From contig OX246739.1 in the NCBI GenBank assembly GCA_945910005.1, forward strand, positions 4,742,001 to 4,806,000: 64,000 bases of DNA, in the 5' to 3' direction. The translations under genes and the position numbers were made by a program. The notes under the pieces are model-generated. The model searched no databases. It saw only the letters and a program-made list of their open reading frames with translations, and was not told the DNA's origin. The DNA comes from Isoperla grammatica. Taxonomy: Eukaryota; Arthropoda; Insecta; Plecoptera; Perlodidae. Positions 26,601-38,554 of this stretch are shown here, in pieces (within the stretch, counting starts at the first letter, position 1; each line of letters opens with the position of its first letter).

Positions 26601-28494
26601 TCAAAATGTCTTTGCCGTTTCTTCAAGTAACCATTTTCTCTAAAGACATTCAGATTACATGGGGTGCTCTTTGCGTTTACCTTTGTAAACCCCAATACCA
26701 AATAGTGCGTCTTACCTTATTTTATGGATACAATTTCATTGAAATTTGAAAATGTAAAATCGAAGAAATAAAATATTTCAATTTAAATTCCAATTTATTT
26801 ATTTTTCAATTTATTCATACGTAGTTTTACACAAAAAAAGATTGTTTAGGCGAAATTGGGTTTCGTTTTTAAACCCGACCAAGAACCCTTAAAATATTCT
26901 ATTTTTATTTTACCTCTAGGCCTATCTGCCAGGAAATGTCTCAAATGAATGCATTCACCTACCCCAATGAGAACTAGCTACTTTAACCCATGACTGCAAG
27001 GTAAAATATGATTATAACATACTGCCTTAGCTCCGTTTTCTGCAACGCCCCCCCCATAAAATTAACTCATATCACAGTTTATGGGCAAACACCGGCCTTA
27101 AAAACTTTGTGTGCCTTGAAGCTGTGGAAGTTATAACATATTTTACAACTTGTAATCTCACGGCTTGGCTTGGTTCTAGGCTAGCCAACAAGTCAAAGCA
27201 ATTTTTAAAACGAAAAGTAAACTTCATTTTAGACGAGATAAATAATGAAAAAAGTCCCGGAAAGGCTGTGATAGCTCCCCTTTCTCTTCTCACATTGTAA
27301 CTAAGCGAGTGTGTGGTAGTTACCCTTCATGCGTGGAGTACGTAAATTAGGTTTATGGAATTCCTACGTAGTAATTATGCATGCATTGGCCCAGAGGACT
27401 TGCCGGCGTACAGCGGAATATGTAAGACAATATATCAACTTCAACTAAACAACACTTCTTGTGGTGTACCTACGCTCCTAAATACTTGTGGACACTATAG
27501 AATACGATGCCTTAACTGGTATAGTGGTTTTGTGCCCACATAACACTTAACACTTATGAAGCCCTAAATCTTGATCAGCCTTCAATCAAGAAGGAATGTA
27601 GTAATAAAGATAAAGTAGGCCTACTGTAATCACCGTGCATGCACTGTCATGTGTTCAACGTTTGAAACAACCCAGGAACACGGTCGCGCAACACCTAGAG
27701 GGCCATTCGTTTTGTTTTTCATTGCGTGAGGAAAAAGTTTCCCTAATCTCTTTCGCTTATACTGTTGGTTAAATAAAAACACGTTATAAAGTGCGTCTCT
27801 TCTCTACACAAGCTAAAACACATTCAAAACAAATTATTTCCCTTATGTACACTCGCTGTACGAACATATAGTTCACCTACGTATTTTTCATTCGTTCATA
27901 AATATTATTTTTTGTATTTTGTGTAGGATTTATTTTAGTTTATAAATTGAACTGAACCTCGCTGTGTGCCAAATGTATTGTGAACAGCCTCATAATAGTG
28001 TTTCAAAGAGTATCGTTAGTTTAAAGAGTTTTGCATAGTATCAATGTCCATTCCAATTAGTCCAATTTGTCCGTTCTAATTTGGTCGCTAGAACACATCA
28101 AAAGTTCAATTCTACGTTTTACGACATAGTTTACGCTGACGATATTGCGTGTTACCACTTGTATCTCGGTACAAATTGGTTTATGTTTAAGGTATTCAAG
28201 TTACAAAACAGCCACCTTTAGTAAATTACTTGTGGGTTTTCCGCCTTCACAAAAACGCTATTGACATGATTTCAAAATATTAAAGGGACTCACTTTTGTC
28301 TAGTCAATTCAGCTGTTATCAAGCGCTTGACTAATGTGCGATTATTTACAATCCCCTAACCCATCCATTTAAATTACACCCACAGTTCACGCTACAAATG
28401 AGAAGTATGTATTTTTGATTGTGTGCTCAGCCCCTTCAATTACGGTGAGCACGATAACTCTTAGTTAATGATGCTGTGTGTCAGGGTAATGGAC
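23611..28494. other. Unique AT-rich DNA, no gene seen
   Basis: Nearly 5 kb with no repeat structure, RNA gene or exon that I can support. A GC-richer patch lies near 26460-26520. A short C run is at about 27047-27054, and TAGGCCTA occurs at 26917-26924 and 27616-27623. The 95-aa minus frame at 26005-26292 has no motif. Confidence 0.55.
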
Positions 28495-29525
28495 AGAGCA
28501 AGCGGAGAACGATCCGCTATTGTACGGACGATACTTATCGTGCAAGCCCTGTTTACATGAGCGACTCACGGCTCCACACTGGTTCACATGCGCAGTAAAC
28601 TCACTGAGACAGTGACAAGACATCGTGCTAGCCCTGTTTACATGAGCGACTCACGGCTCCACACTGGTTCACATGCGCAGTAAACTCACTGAGACAGTGA
28701 CAAGACATCGTGCTAGCCCTGTTTACATGAGTGACTCACGGCTACACACTGGTTCACATGCGCAGTAAACTCACTGAGACAGTGACAAGACATCATGCGG
28801 ACGATACTTATCGTGCAAGCCCTGTTTACATGAGTGACTCACGGCTACACACTGGTTCACATGCGCAGTAAACTCACTGAGACAGTGACAAGACATCATG
28901 CGGACGATACTTATCGTGCAAGCCCTGTTTACATGAGCGACTCACGGTGCCACACTGGTTCACATGCGCAGTAAACACTGTCAACTGTAACTGTGTACAA
29001 ATGTAAACTCAGACCCCGTTTACGTTACTCTCATCTTACGATCGTAAGACTACATTACCGACCAACCGACGGTCATTTTCCAAGTGTAAACGCTGCTCAG
29101 TTAGTAAATCAGTCGGTAGGTCTACCAGAGTACACTTACGGCAGTTAGTATACTAGTTGCCATCTAAACTTGATCTAAAGAAATATTCATACAATACAAC
29201 TCGATTGTTTCGCCTAATACGTGACATATGAATTAAATTAAACCTGTTTCTACGCCAATCAAACAACAACGTAAAAGATAACCTCAATAATACACCAAGC
29301 TCCATCGTCCCGCCATTTGTATTTTGAAATTGTGTTCAGTATTCCGTGGATCCGTGATGACTGTGTATGAACGCTGGTAGAGTTACGAACGTCAAGCACC
29401 CAGAACCTACGATCGTAACGATGAGGGTAACGTAAACGAGGTGTCAGTGTATTAAAACTGAGACAGTCTCATCATGCGGGATGATACTTATCATGCGAGG
29501 CCTGTTTACATGAGTACGAGCCATG
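28495..29525. repeat. 85/103-bp tandem array, split by a later insertion
   Basis: Units starting AGCCCTGTTTACATGAG begin at 28545, 28630, 28715, 28818 and 28921, so the spacing is 85, 85, 103 and 103 bp. The longer units carry 18 extra bases including the dyad ACGATACTTATCGT, which also precedes the first unit. The array is interrupted at 29013-29442 by a TIR element and resumes with a diverged unit (ACTGAGACAGTCTCATCATG... CCTGTTTACATGAG) to about 29520. Confidence 0.9.
29013..29442. mobile_element. 430-bp MITE-like element with ~33-bp TIRs
   Basis: The left end reads ACCCCGTTTACGTTACTCTC then ATCTTACGATCGTA. The right end is its reverse complement with a one-base insertion and a few changes (ending GTAACGTAAACGAGGT). 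The interior has no open frame worth calling, so it is non-autonomous. It lies inside the 85/103-bp array and divides it, so it arrived after the array formed. I could not fix the target-site duplication and do not assign a superfamily. Its tip, CCCCGTTTAC, resembles the CCCTGTTTAC start of the array units it sits in. Confidence 0.8.
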
Positions 29526-32500
29526 TTAACTGAACAACTGATAGATTTTCTTTTAAATGATTCTAAGGATGGAAGGTAATTTATCGTATGGATTCTTGAA
29601 TGAAGGTGGGCCTTGCGTTGTGCAGAAGTTACAAAAACACCAAGTGGAACTTTGGCAACATGATGAAGAAGATGGAACTGAAACCCACATCGCCAGCTTA
29701 GTTCGTTTTTGTGTATTTTTTCTGGTAGCAGTTTACTAATGGTCGTATAAAAATGTTTCCACCAAAAAAGTCTAGAATATACGTTAAAATACGCCAACAA
29801 AGGTAGGTATTATTTTATTATGATTTCTTGGAATTGTCATCTATACTTTATAGCTTCTAAAAGGTTATTGCATTTAATATGGAAGGTCAAAGGTAATGCC
29901 AAAATAGAGTGTCTAAGAGCTTGGTTACCATGTTTCTAAGTAAAGATACTACTGCCTCAGGGTATGTTGAAAACGAATAATAGAGGCAAGTCACCGCCAA
30001 CATCATTTCTCTCAGAATGTTGATAAACTAGGTTGGAGGCGTTGGATACTTCACGGCCGCATCTTTATATTCTGGCGGGCGTTTGCTCCACGCTTGGTCG
30101 CTGACTGCATCGAACAGAACAACAGAGCTTTCTATGTATGCACAATGGTTTCATATACGTTCAGATGTAGAGTGTAAGTTATATCAAGGAGTGTATGTTC
30201 ATTTATGTGATGAACACCTAATATATATATATAGAAAAATGTATTTGTAATCAATAAAATTATTAAATAATACTCTCGTATCTTTCTTCGCAAAGAATTG
30301 ATACATCTGTATTGTTATTTTTTCCCATGTTGTATTTTATACTTATTTGTTTCACCATCTGTCTGATATATTTGTCAACTTCTTCTAATGTAATTTTTAT
30401 AATTCTCAAGTCCCCCAATTATTGTCACAATCTTCAAGATCAAGCATGTCTTAATATTATCCTTGGATAATGTAAGTCGTGCACTGTCATAGGCAATTCA
30501 TTCCCACTTCACATCCTATTAGAAGCATGGCCGTAGAATGGATCATATTTCTGTAATATCCACATTTTTGTTCATTTTAATACAATCGTCACACTATAGG
30601 AGTAAATTGTAAAACGTCAATATTATCAACATAAACAATCTTGTACTTGGGAGAATCTGCGTCTTGTAGGTTGGAGTGTAATTAATACTCCGGTTCTCAA
30701 TGGCGTGTAAAGTACAAGCTCGTTCACATGATGAGCTAGTGGCTAAGTTTATGTGTCGGGCTAATCGTGGTACGGCGGTAACGTTAAGGCAACTGTGCTA
30801 TAATATGGAAAGTTATACAAACTGTAGTGAGGTTGGGATATTGCTATACCCGTTTGCATGTCTGATTCATATGCGCACTTGAGGCTCTAACGCAGTAGGT
30901 ACTTTGGGATGTGCGTATGAGCTTCTGAGGCTTAAAGCAACCAGCTAGCAAGCTGATAAGAATACCCACAAGACTACCGTGACATGTTATGCCATTATTT
31001 ATGTTTCTTGTAAGAACAGTGGTGATCTTTTAAGATTTCCTCAACCATACAATAAATCAGACTTTACATTTACAAAATTCTACTTCACACGGTTATTCCG
31101 TATGTCAGTTTGTGTTGAACAACGAATTCAGGAATCTTTTCGAAAGCAAAAATTGTAATATATTTTAGAAAAAATGGGAACAAAAATATATTTTTAGATA
31201 CGAAAAACGATTTTAAAAAAATGTTAACGATTTACTAAATCTGACCGAGTAACTGTTTTAATTCAATGTTCTAAAACTTATCTTTAAGTGAAAAATAATT
31301 AACGTACCCAACTCAGAAAAAGTATAGAATAGTTTTTCTTCCCAGTGAATCTCTTTGAGAGAAAGGTTACATAGCAGTATGAGTATGCCCATTAATAATT
31401 CAAGTACAATAATCACGGTTGAACTCCGGGAGTAAATTATTGTCTGATGAGTTCCCATAAATCAAACGAGCGTTTAAGGGAACCCCGGTCTTCATTCCTC
31501 GCCAGCCAAGTAATAAACAACTTCCATTCCAGCATTCGTAACAAAAGTATCGCATGTGACGTGAACGCTCCCTACTGGAAACTGGACACATTTGACGAAT
31601 TACTGCGATGCTCTGAATAGGACGTATTTGACACGGTAATTGTTCAAGTAGTGGTGGCCATTGTTACAAGAGAGCTCCATAATTCACTGCTTGGTCGGGC
31701 GGCCGTGAGGGGATGTTATGTTGTACCTGGTGATTACGACCCACTGCACAATGCTAGAATATGACCGGGACGTGCGCTCTACACTTGCAATTGTCTGCAC
31801 TGTATGAGCGAGGAGAAATTAACCCGAAACAATAGATTGTAAACCGTGTGGGTTAAATAACAACTAGGGTCACTTTTTTTTTTTATATAAAATGGCATTT
31901 GCAATGACAAAACTTAAAATTTGTTGATAGATAAATATTTTATGAACATGATATTGAGTAAGTTCTAAAAAAAGAAACAGACTTGTAAGTTAGTGAGTGG
32001 TGTGTTATATAGCATCAAACACAGTGTTGTGTGTTGTAACTGAATTATTAAAAGTGGATTTAATGACCACTTTTGAAAAATAGTTTGCGCGTGACTTACT
32101 CAAGCAAGATGAAATTGTGAAGGTGCTATTGTCATATATGCAACAAATGACAGTCCTAAAATGTGCTCATTATTAACACAGTGTTGATCGCAAATGATTC
32201 TTACGATCACCGATGGGCAAGCACAGTATCCTCCAAGACTGAGTTAGTCAATGCCGGACTTACACTAATGGAAATACACCATCGCAATTGAATATATTTC
32301 AACCTCTAGCATACAAACTCTGAAATTCTAAAAATATTAGATAATTAATTAGTAACGTATAGTTTGCATAAGCCACCGCCTCAAGTTCTTAATGGAATAT
32401 CGTATGCCCCAGAGTTTTACAAAAAGAGTTTGTAGGTTACATTTCATCGCTTAGCAGGAGATTCTTTGAAATCCATTTTTCAATTTAAAAGTCATTACCG

Positions 32501-34456
32501 AACTTAATTCGTATTTTATTTTTATGCTTAAATACAAAATCTCTCATAAAGGTCGAGAAATGGAAATATACAAAGGGGAGTCAACAGATACTCTACTTCA
32601 ACGTTTGTTTCATTCTGCCAACAAAGACTCGATTGCTAAAGGATACTGATTAATTTCCCGAAAACCAATAAAAAAAATAAAAATCGCCTTACCCACTCAG
32701 ATTTTCATTAAACTGAGAAGCAGCGTTTTTGAATGAAACAGCGCTGTTAGAGGAGAAACAAAGTCAAGCACGGCACATCTTGAACATGAAACTATATTGC
32801 ATAACGCCCGTGCATGGCTGCGCTTTGTGATATTAAATATTCGCCATGCAACGTGGTGAGGCGTTGTATCAGTATACGTGTTCAGCGTGTTAAGTCACAC
32901 TGTACCAATGTTTGCTCTGTATTTATCTTCTTACACAATTATTATAAAAGACGCATGGTCAAATATATTTATATTATTTATTTTAAAATTAAGATATATA
33001 TAATGAAAAATTAATTCAAATCAGTATAACATTGTGTTGAAGTAGTTTTAAGTCGTTACATCAAATAATAACTCAACAACGGGAAACAACAAACACAACT
33101 AATCCATTTGATACGACACAGAATCTTTATCAACAATCTGGTTTCGTACCATACATCTCAAAGCGGAGTTTTATAGCAACATTTACTCTTTATCCAATTC
33201 AAGTATAAATAAATATATCCCCTTTACAAAAAACCTATATATTACAATCAGTTCCTTAGCCCCCCTCGTGGAAAGGCGTGTCCGTCTGTCTATGTAAGTG
33301 AGTGGGAACGATTGACTGTGAGTGGAGGCGCTACAAACAACACACAAACTTCTAGAAGCCAGAATTCATTTCCCCAAAGCGAAACTGTTAATTATGGTGT
33401 TATTTACTTAAAAATGTTTTATTCTTGTCCGAAATCAAAAGGGGGAATTACAGGAAAATACAAGAATTAAATGAGAAGCTTTTGTTCTCAGCGACAAAGT
33501 ATAACGATTTTAGATGCGTACAAATTAAATACAATTAATAATCCTTGAAATAGCAATTTTCATAAACAATGAAAAACAGGTCGAAATATATGCATCTTAA
33601 AAACAAATTTGGGTGATTTGTGATACTTCATATTAACGCCCACAACATGTTTCATTTAACACACCTACAAAATTGTATTCCCTCACCTTCTATCACAGAC
33701 ATCTCAACACAATGTCTCAGGTAAGTTCTCTGTAGGCCTAGCAGTTAAACTAGTAAGTGTATACATACAACCACTCAAGTGTTACAACATAAGTTCTTGA
33801 ATCCCCTCAGTGAAGGAGAACGTGATCCAGACAACAGCGTCTGGCTTGTTAACTAGTGAAAATTGTTACACACGTCTCCTTATTTCCGACAAGCGACACC
33901 GAATCCACCGTCTTCGTGATGTATTGCACCCAATTTGTCCCCCAAGCTTTGCTCCGGGTACGCGCGGCGTGACAGCCCAAATATCGGGGTTTGCTCCGTT
34001 GTTAGAGCGGCTTGTGACGTCACTTCAGTAACACTGCTACCGCGACCCGTTGATGAGATGTTTCCAGCGGCGGTTAGTAATAATAATAATAATAATCACT
34101 ACTTGTCATTCAAAAACCCCAATCACATTTCACAATAGCCGTACAAACCCATGAAACGGATCAGTCTGTTTCTTGACCATCAATATTTTACAAATCATAT
34201 TATAAAACGCTGATTTCAAAAGGTCGTCTCCAGTAAGTTGACTCTTCCATGCGTGTAATCGAGTTTACTATCGGTTTTGAGAATTCATCTGACTTAACAT
34301 CACTTCACTGATATGTATGATATTATGTTGTATTTGAATTTAAAAAAAAAAACATATCTGTTTTGAGATTTGTTTGTCCAGCATAATGGTTAACCAAGAC
34401 GCCGAGTATATAATGTGACCATAACATAACCCAATGTAAGGTTCTAGCAGGAAACT
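29526..34456. other. Unique AT-rich DNA, no gene seen
   Basis: No supported exon. The two overlapping open frames at 29444-29800 (minus, 118 aa) and 29557-29739 (plus) have no recognisable domain. A possible imperfect hairpin lies at about 32801-32869 (AACGCC...GGCGTT, GCATGGC...GCCATGC). An (AAT)n tract is at 34078-34096. GC-richer patches occur at about 31680-31800, 33255-33350 and 33900-34060. TAGGCCTA is at 33733-33740. Confidence 0.5.
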
Positions 34457-34623
34457 GGGCCGGTATTACAATCGACAAATAGGAAAGTTATATATTGTAG
34501 CAAATAAGCTGTTTGGAGGATTTCAAGGGCTTTGATTAGTGGTTTTCATGGAGAAAACAAGATATTCGACGAATGAGTAGTTATATATATATATATATAT
34601 AAGGACATTGCAAGACTTGTACC
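34457..34623. mobile_element. Short MITE, family B copy 1
   Basis: It is homologous along its whole length to 46042-46188. Both share GGGCCGGTNTTACAATC at the left, AAGCTNTTTGGAGGATTT and CATGGAGAAAACAAG in the middle, and GGACATTGNAAGACT at the right. The two ends are inverted repeats of about 16-20 bp (GGCCGGTCTTACAAT against ATTGTAAGACTGGACC in copy 2). This copy carries an extra (AT)n tract at 34582-34601. No coding capacity. Confidence 0.85.
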
Positions 34624-34639
34624 GTGAAGCCTGCAGTGT

Positions 34640-35040
34640 CTACGCATGTGTATGTAAATGCGCTGTAATTTCTATCAGCTGTAATTCCATTCCTTAACCA
34701 ACCTATTATTCCAAGCGGCGATTGAAATCACGGCTAAGGTAACTGTTACACACATAATCATCCACTCCGCGTCACAGTGGCATAATAATACGGCTTGTCC
34801 AGTGTCCGCCCTCTACCCCTGTATTATGGGCGCAATTTATGGGCAGTGGCTAACCTCCCTGTCATAGTCAGTGTGATGCTGGGGCCGGATTCGGTTATCA
34901 TAATCATCGGCCACATGGAGCACGTTGGACGTATGAACCTCCCAGCATGCATTGCGACGAGATAATCGCAACGAGGACGATCTCAATCATGTTGTACAAC
35001 ATGGCAGATTTAGTTCATGGCACGACGCATGCGCATCATG
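34640..35040. promoter_or_regulatory. Candidate conserved regulatory block (inference)
   Basis: This roughly 400-bp block is clearly richer in GC and in mixed sequence than its AT-rich surroundings and has no coding frame. It contains homeodomain/caudal-like TTTATGG, GATA-like TTATC sites (GGTTATCATAATC) and no repeats. That is the look of a developmental enhancer in a gene desert, but only composition and motif impression support it. Confidence 0.25.
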
Positions 35041-35128
35041 TCTTTCTTGAATAACCCTGGTGTTATATCACAGTTAAAGAATCCATAACGAAACTCAAGC
35101 AATACCAATAGTAATATACCATAGATGT

Positions 35129-35190
35129 ATAAATAAAATAAATTTGTATTTACTGTATATAGTCTACCAACTCAGTTACAAGAACTAATT
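35129..35190 (-). repeat. Dispersed repeat family A, copy 3
   Basis: On the minus strand it reads AGTTCTTGTAACTGAGTTGG then TAGACTATATACAG and an AAATACAAATTTATTTTATT tail, the same block order as the copies at 4105 and 23561. The core GTAACTGAGTTGGTAGAC is the most tRNA D-arm-like of the three. Confidence 0.5.
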
Positions 35191-35206
35191 TTTTTCTGAA
35201 GACTTC

Positions 35207-35373
35207 GTGTTTTGGGGTATTAGTTCACATTTTGTGATTGAATATTTTTAGGTAACACGTTTCAGGTTGTTTCGTCGACTAATCCGTCAACTTATCAAAA
35301 TAGATTGTCACTTGATAATGCTGACGCTGACAGATGTCGGCTAAACGTTACAAAGACTAATACTCTAAAACAC
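35207..35373. mobile_element. 167-bp element with 18-bp inverted ends
   Basis: The left end GTGTTTTGGGGTATTAGT pairs with the right end ACTAATACTCTAAAACAC (16 of 18 positions). The interior has CTGACAGATGTCGGCTAAACG and no open frame. It lies just after repeat family A copy 3. A small MITE is likely; no target-site duplication was identified. Confidence 0.5.
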
Positions 35374-38300
35374 TACTAATTCAGTGTACGAATATATTCG
35401 CCAAAGCATAAATACAGATATAGAACATCTCAGCTCGGAAGCTGAAGTCAACGGATAGATCCACGTACTACATTGACCGAGCTCGGAAACTAAATTCCTA
35501 ATTAAGCTTTTGTTGTGATAACCGCATACCTACTCCTTGTCAACCGGGGAGCTGTGCTTAAGTCTCCAAGACAGTAAATTACCCTCGGTTGGCAGACATG
35601 CAGCTAAATCGCTCAATCGTGTCTGGAGTGGCCTAGGAACAAATCTTGGGATCTGTAAAAGAACGCGTGAGCATGCACGCACTTGTTAAGCCTATACACA
35701 CTTGGGAACAAGTAGCCGGGAGTTGGGAAATTAAAGCTAGCGCAAAGCAATATTTCAGCGCAATATTTCACTGGCTAAGCCTACCTGCCATCGCTTTTGA
35801 TCTAGAACCGGAGCTAAATCCTGGCCTTTCTTTTTCATCATTGTGTAAACCCCACCCTCTTTTTGTCACTTGTAAAATATTCTATTTCATCATCTTCTTT
35901 TATCACTCCTCCTCGCGCCCGCAGAAGTTCCATAAAAGTTGGAGAAAACTGGAAATATACAGGTCAAAGTTTGTAATACAATATGCAACATCCGGGGTGC
36001 GTTTTGCGGAAATGCGAGGGCGAACGTGGGCTGGAGAGTAGGAATCAGGCGGGGAATACATCTGCAATAGGCTCGTCCCATCGCAACAGTGGTACAGTGC
36101 GGTGAAAGATTTTACAGCCCCGCCAAACGGTGTGAAACAGTTGGATATTAAATCAAACAATGGAAGTGAAACTAGCGAGGATCAGCCAAAAGAAGTTGGC
36201 GAACAGAAAAGACAATTTATGCCGATACGTTTGACGGCTACTGAGTTGAACATATTGAGTGTACGAAACGCTTTGTTATAGAAAGTTAGGACGCAGTATT
36301 GCTCCTCTAGTATTGGTAATGTAAAAAGTATGTTCTAGTAGTTAGTATATATAGACGCTGTCTTCTAGACTATAAAATACACGTTATATTCTTCGTGTTC
36401 ATTCTTTGACGGAATGTGTGGCGTGGCTTGATTAAAAAACGTCCCTTTTTAGAGTGCGTTTCAAAATGTTATGATCACAAGTTTTATGATCGTATATTAT
36501 AGTTTATTTAATTATGTTTATATTAATTTAGTTTCTTTGCAATTTGTATGTATTGTTTTTCTATATCATGTTTTTTACCATTTAAGTATCAGGCATTCTT
36601 TAAAAGATATTACTTCTCGCGGTTACGGACTTTTCCACTTATGTCGTGTAGCCACATTGCGAACGGATTAACTCCAGATACTGAAACCCAGAGCACGGTT
36701 GTCTGTTATTTTATTATTTACTCGATCCTTCATTTCATAATGATTTCAGTGTGCTCTGTCCACGCTTTTGTCGATATACATCATATGTAGTATATGTATC
36801 CTTTGACCCCGACTCTCGATGTATCAGACTTCTATTCGTGTTCGAGATTGCAATGAGGTCAAAGTATTACCGCAGGGTTGTAATCAGGCATAGCTGATGA
36901 GGCCAAAGCCCAGGGCGCCAACATGAGGGGGGAGGGGGGGGGGGGGGGAAGGGGGGCTGAGCCGATGAATATCCCTACATGTGTTGTTAAAATTGTCAGA
37001 TACAATGTATGATGTTTATTGACGATGACCAATAAGAATTAGAATATAAATATTATTAATCTAGGTCTGTAAATATATTCTTGCAAGCGTCAAGATATAG
37101 ATGATATAGTTTTGCTACTTAAAATACAAGAAACAAACCGCTGCGTGGTTTAAAAACTATTATTTACTATAAAAGGAATATAGGAGTCAAAATTGATGAG
37201 AAACATGACGTTATAGTTGACTAACAAACATGCATGAAAATAATAAATTGTCTTCTGTATACGTTCAAATAGGTGTGTTTATGTGTGGGGGGAGGGGAGG
37301 GGGTATAGCAATACATTAGACGTTGAATCCCTTAATCTGACCCGGGTCGTATACTTATTAGACTAAACCTCTGTTGCTATACAGACATTAACTTATACTT
37401 TAGTTTGAGGCTGAAGCTAAATCTTTCACAAAGATTCAATAATACGTTTTACTAACTTACTAATTTCAAGTAGATTCTGAACGAGGAAAATCATAAATAA
37501 ACAATCTTCATCAGTTGCTATAAGGGATTAGTTTTGCTGTTTTTGTAGTTTTGCTAATAGTATAACTGACCCGCTACTGCTCAATGTGATCTGTGTCCGT
37601 TACAGTTATCAAGCAAACGGGATTTTCTTCCTGGCCTTGACTTGAAGTATGAGCATCAAACTAACATTTCATAAATATGTATGATTTAAGTATTTTACAA
37701 TACGTACGTCTGCATGTAATAACAAACCATATGGCCGGTAAATGTAATATACAGCATTCTTGGAAAGGTCGGTTGTATTATAAATTAGTCTTACCGCTCT
37801 TATACGCGAATAAATGTACCTTAGTGTATGTGGGTGTATGTAAATTTCCTTGCCACTTTATTTCTTTTACATGTTTTGATTAATTCGTAGAAGCCCAGAC
37901 GTTGTGTTTCTCACAAGAACAGTAAAATTAAATCAGTGTAATAAAATGAAAGCAATATATGGATCTACCCCATCCTTGACTATATCACTTTGTCTCCATC
38001 ATTTGCTTTTGCACATAAAAAAGTATAAGTAAAGTAAAACGTATCTGATGGGTATAACATCCAGTTGCATAATTTAATTTAAAATGTATCACTTTTATTC
38101 TACTCTTGTATTTTCAACAAGTATTATCAAGATCCTGAAATTTACATAACCAAAAGAAAACCCTAAACTATAAAACAAAGTATTACCACTGCTGTATCCT
38201 GAAGCGTCAACACTCATACACACACATGTCACTCAAGCTCAGCACATCCAATCCACTATCCCATTTTTAATCTTCCATCAACACTCAAGCCTCACGCAAA

Positions 38301-38468
38301 CCAAGTCACGGGTACAGTCAGTAATTTATATGGCCTGTGGCTAAGCAGGAATATCACACAGCCTGTTTCCGTCTATTATATTCTACAAGCACGAGCAACT
38401 GAAAATCTAGAACAGGAGTCGTGTAGCTCAAATCTGTTCTGGTACACACAAATACAGTATACTACACG
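35374..38468. other. Unique DNA with G-rich tracts, no gene seen
   Basis: The 131-aa plus frame at 35646-36041 is the longest non-repeat frame here but shows no domain, and minus frames overlap it. It lies in a GC-richer stretch (35600-36200). G-rich tracts lie at 36927-36956 and 37287-37303. No RNA gene seen. Confidence 0.5.
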
Positions 38469-38554
38469 AGTTAGTATAACAGTTATTTTGCCTGCGGTTC
38501 TACACGTGGCTTTATTAATGGTAAAGTTAGTATATCAGTTATCTTGCCTGCGGT
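38469..38554. repeat. 30-bp direct repeats, period 56
   Basis: AGTTAGTATAACAGTTATTT then TGCCTGCGGT at 38469-38498 is repeated with two changes at 38525-38554. The 26-bp spacer is unrelated. Confidence 0.85.

Noticed and set aside
29444..29800. 118-aa minus-strand open frame
   Set aside because: It starts inside the tandem array remnant and shows no recognisable motif.
32801..32869. Imperfect hairpin AACGCC...GGCGTT with GCATGGC...GCCATGC
   Set aside because: Arms are short and need bulges; chance is plausible, so it is mentioned only in the stretch description.
35646..36041. 131-aa plus-strand open frame
   Set aside because: No domain, uneven composition, two overlapping minus frames and no splice context; it is probably chance in a GC-richer patch.
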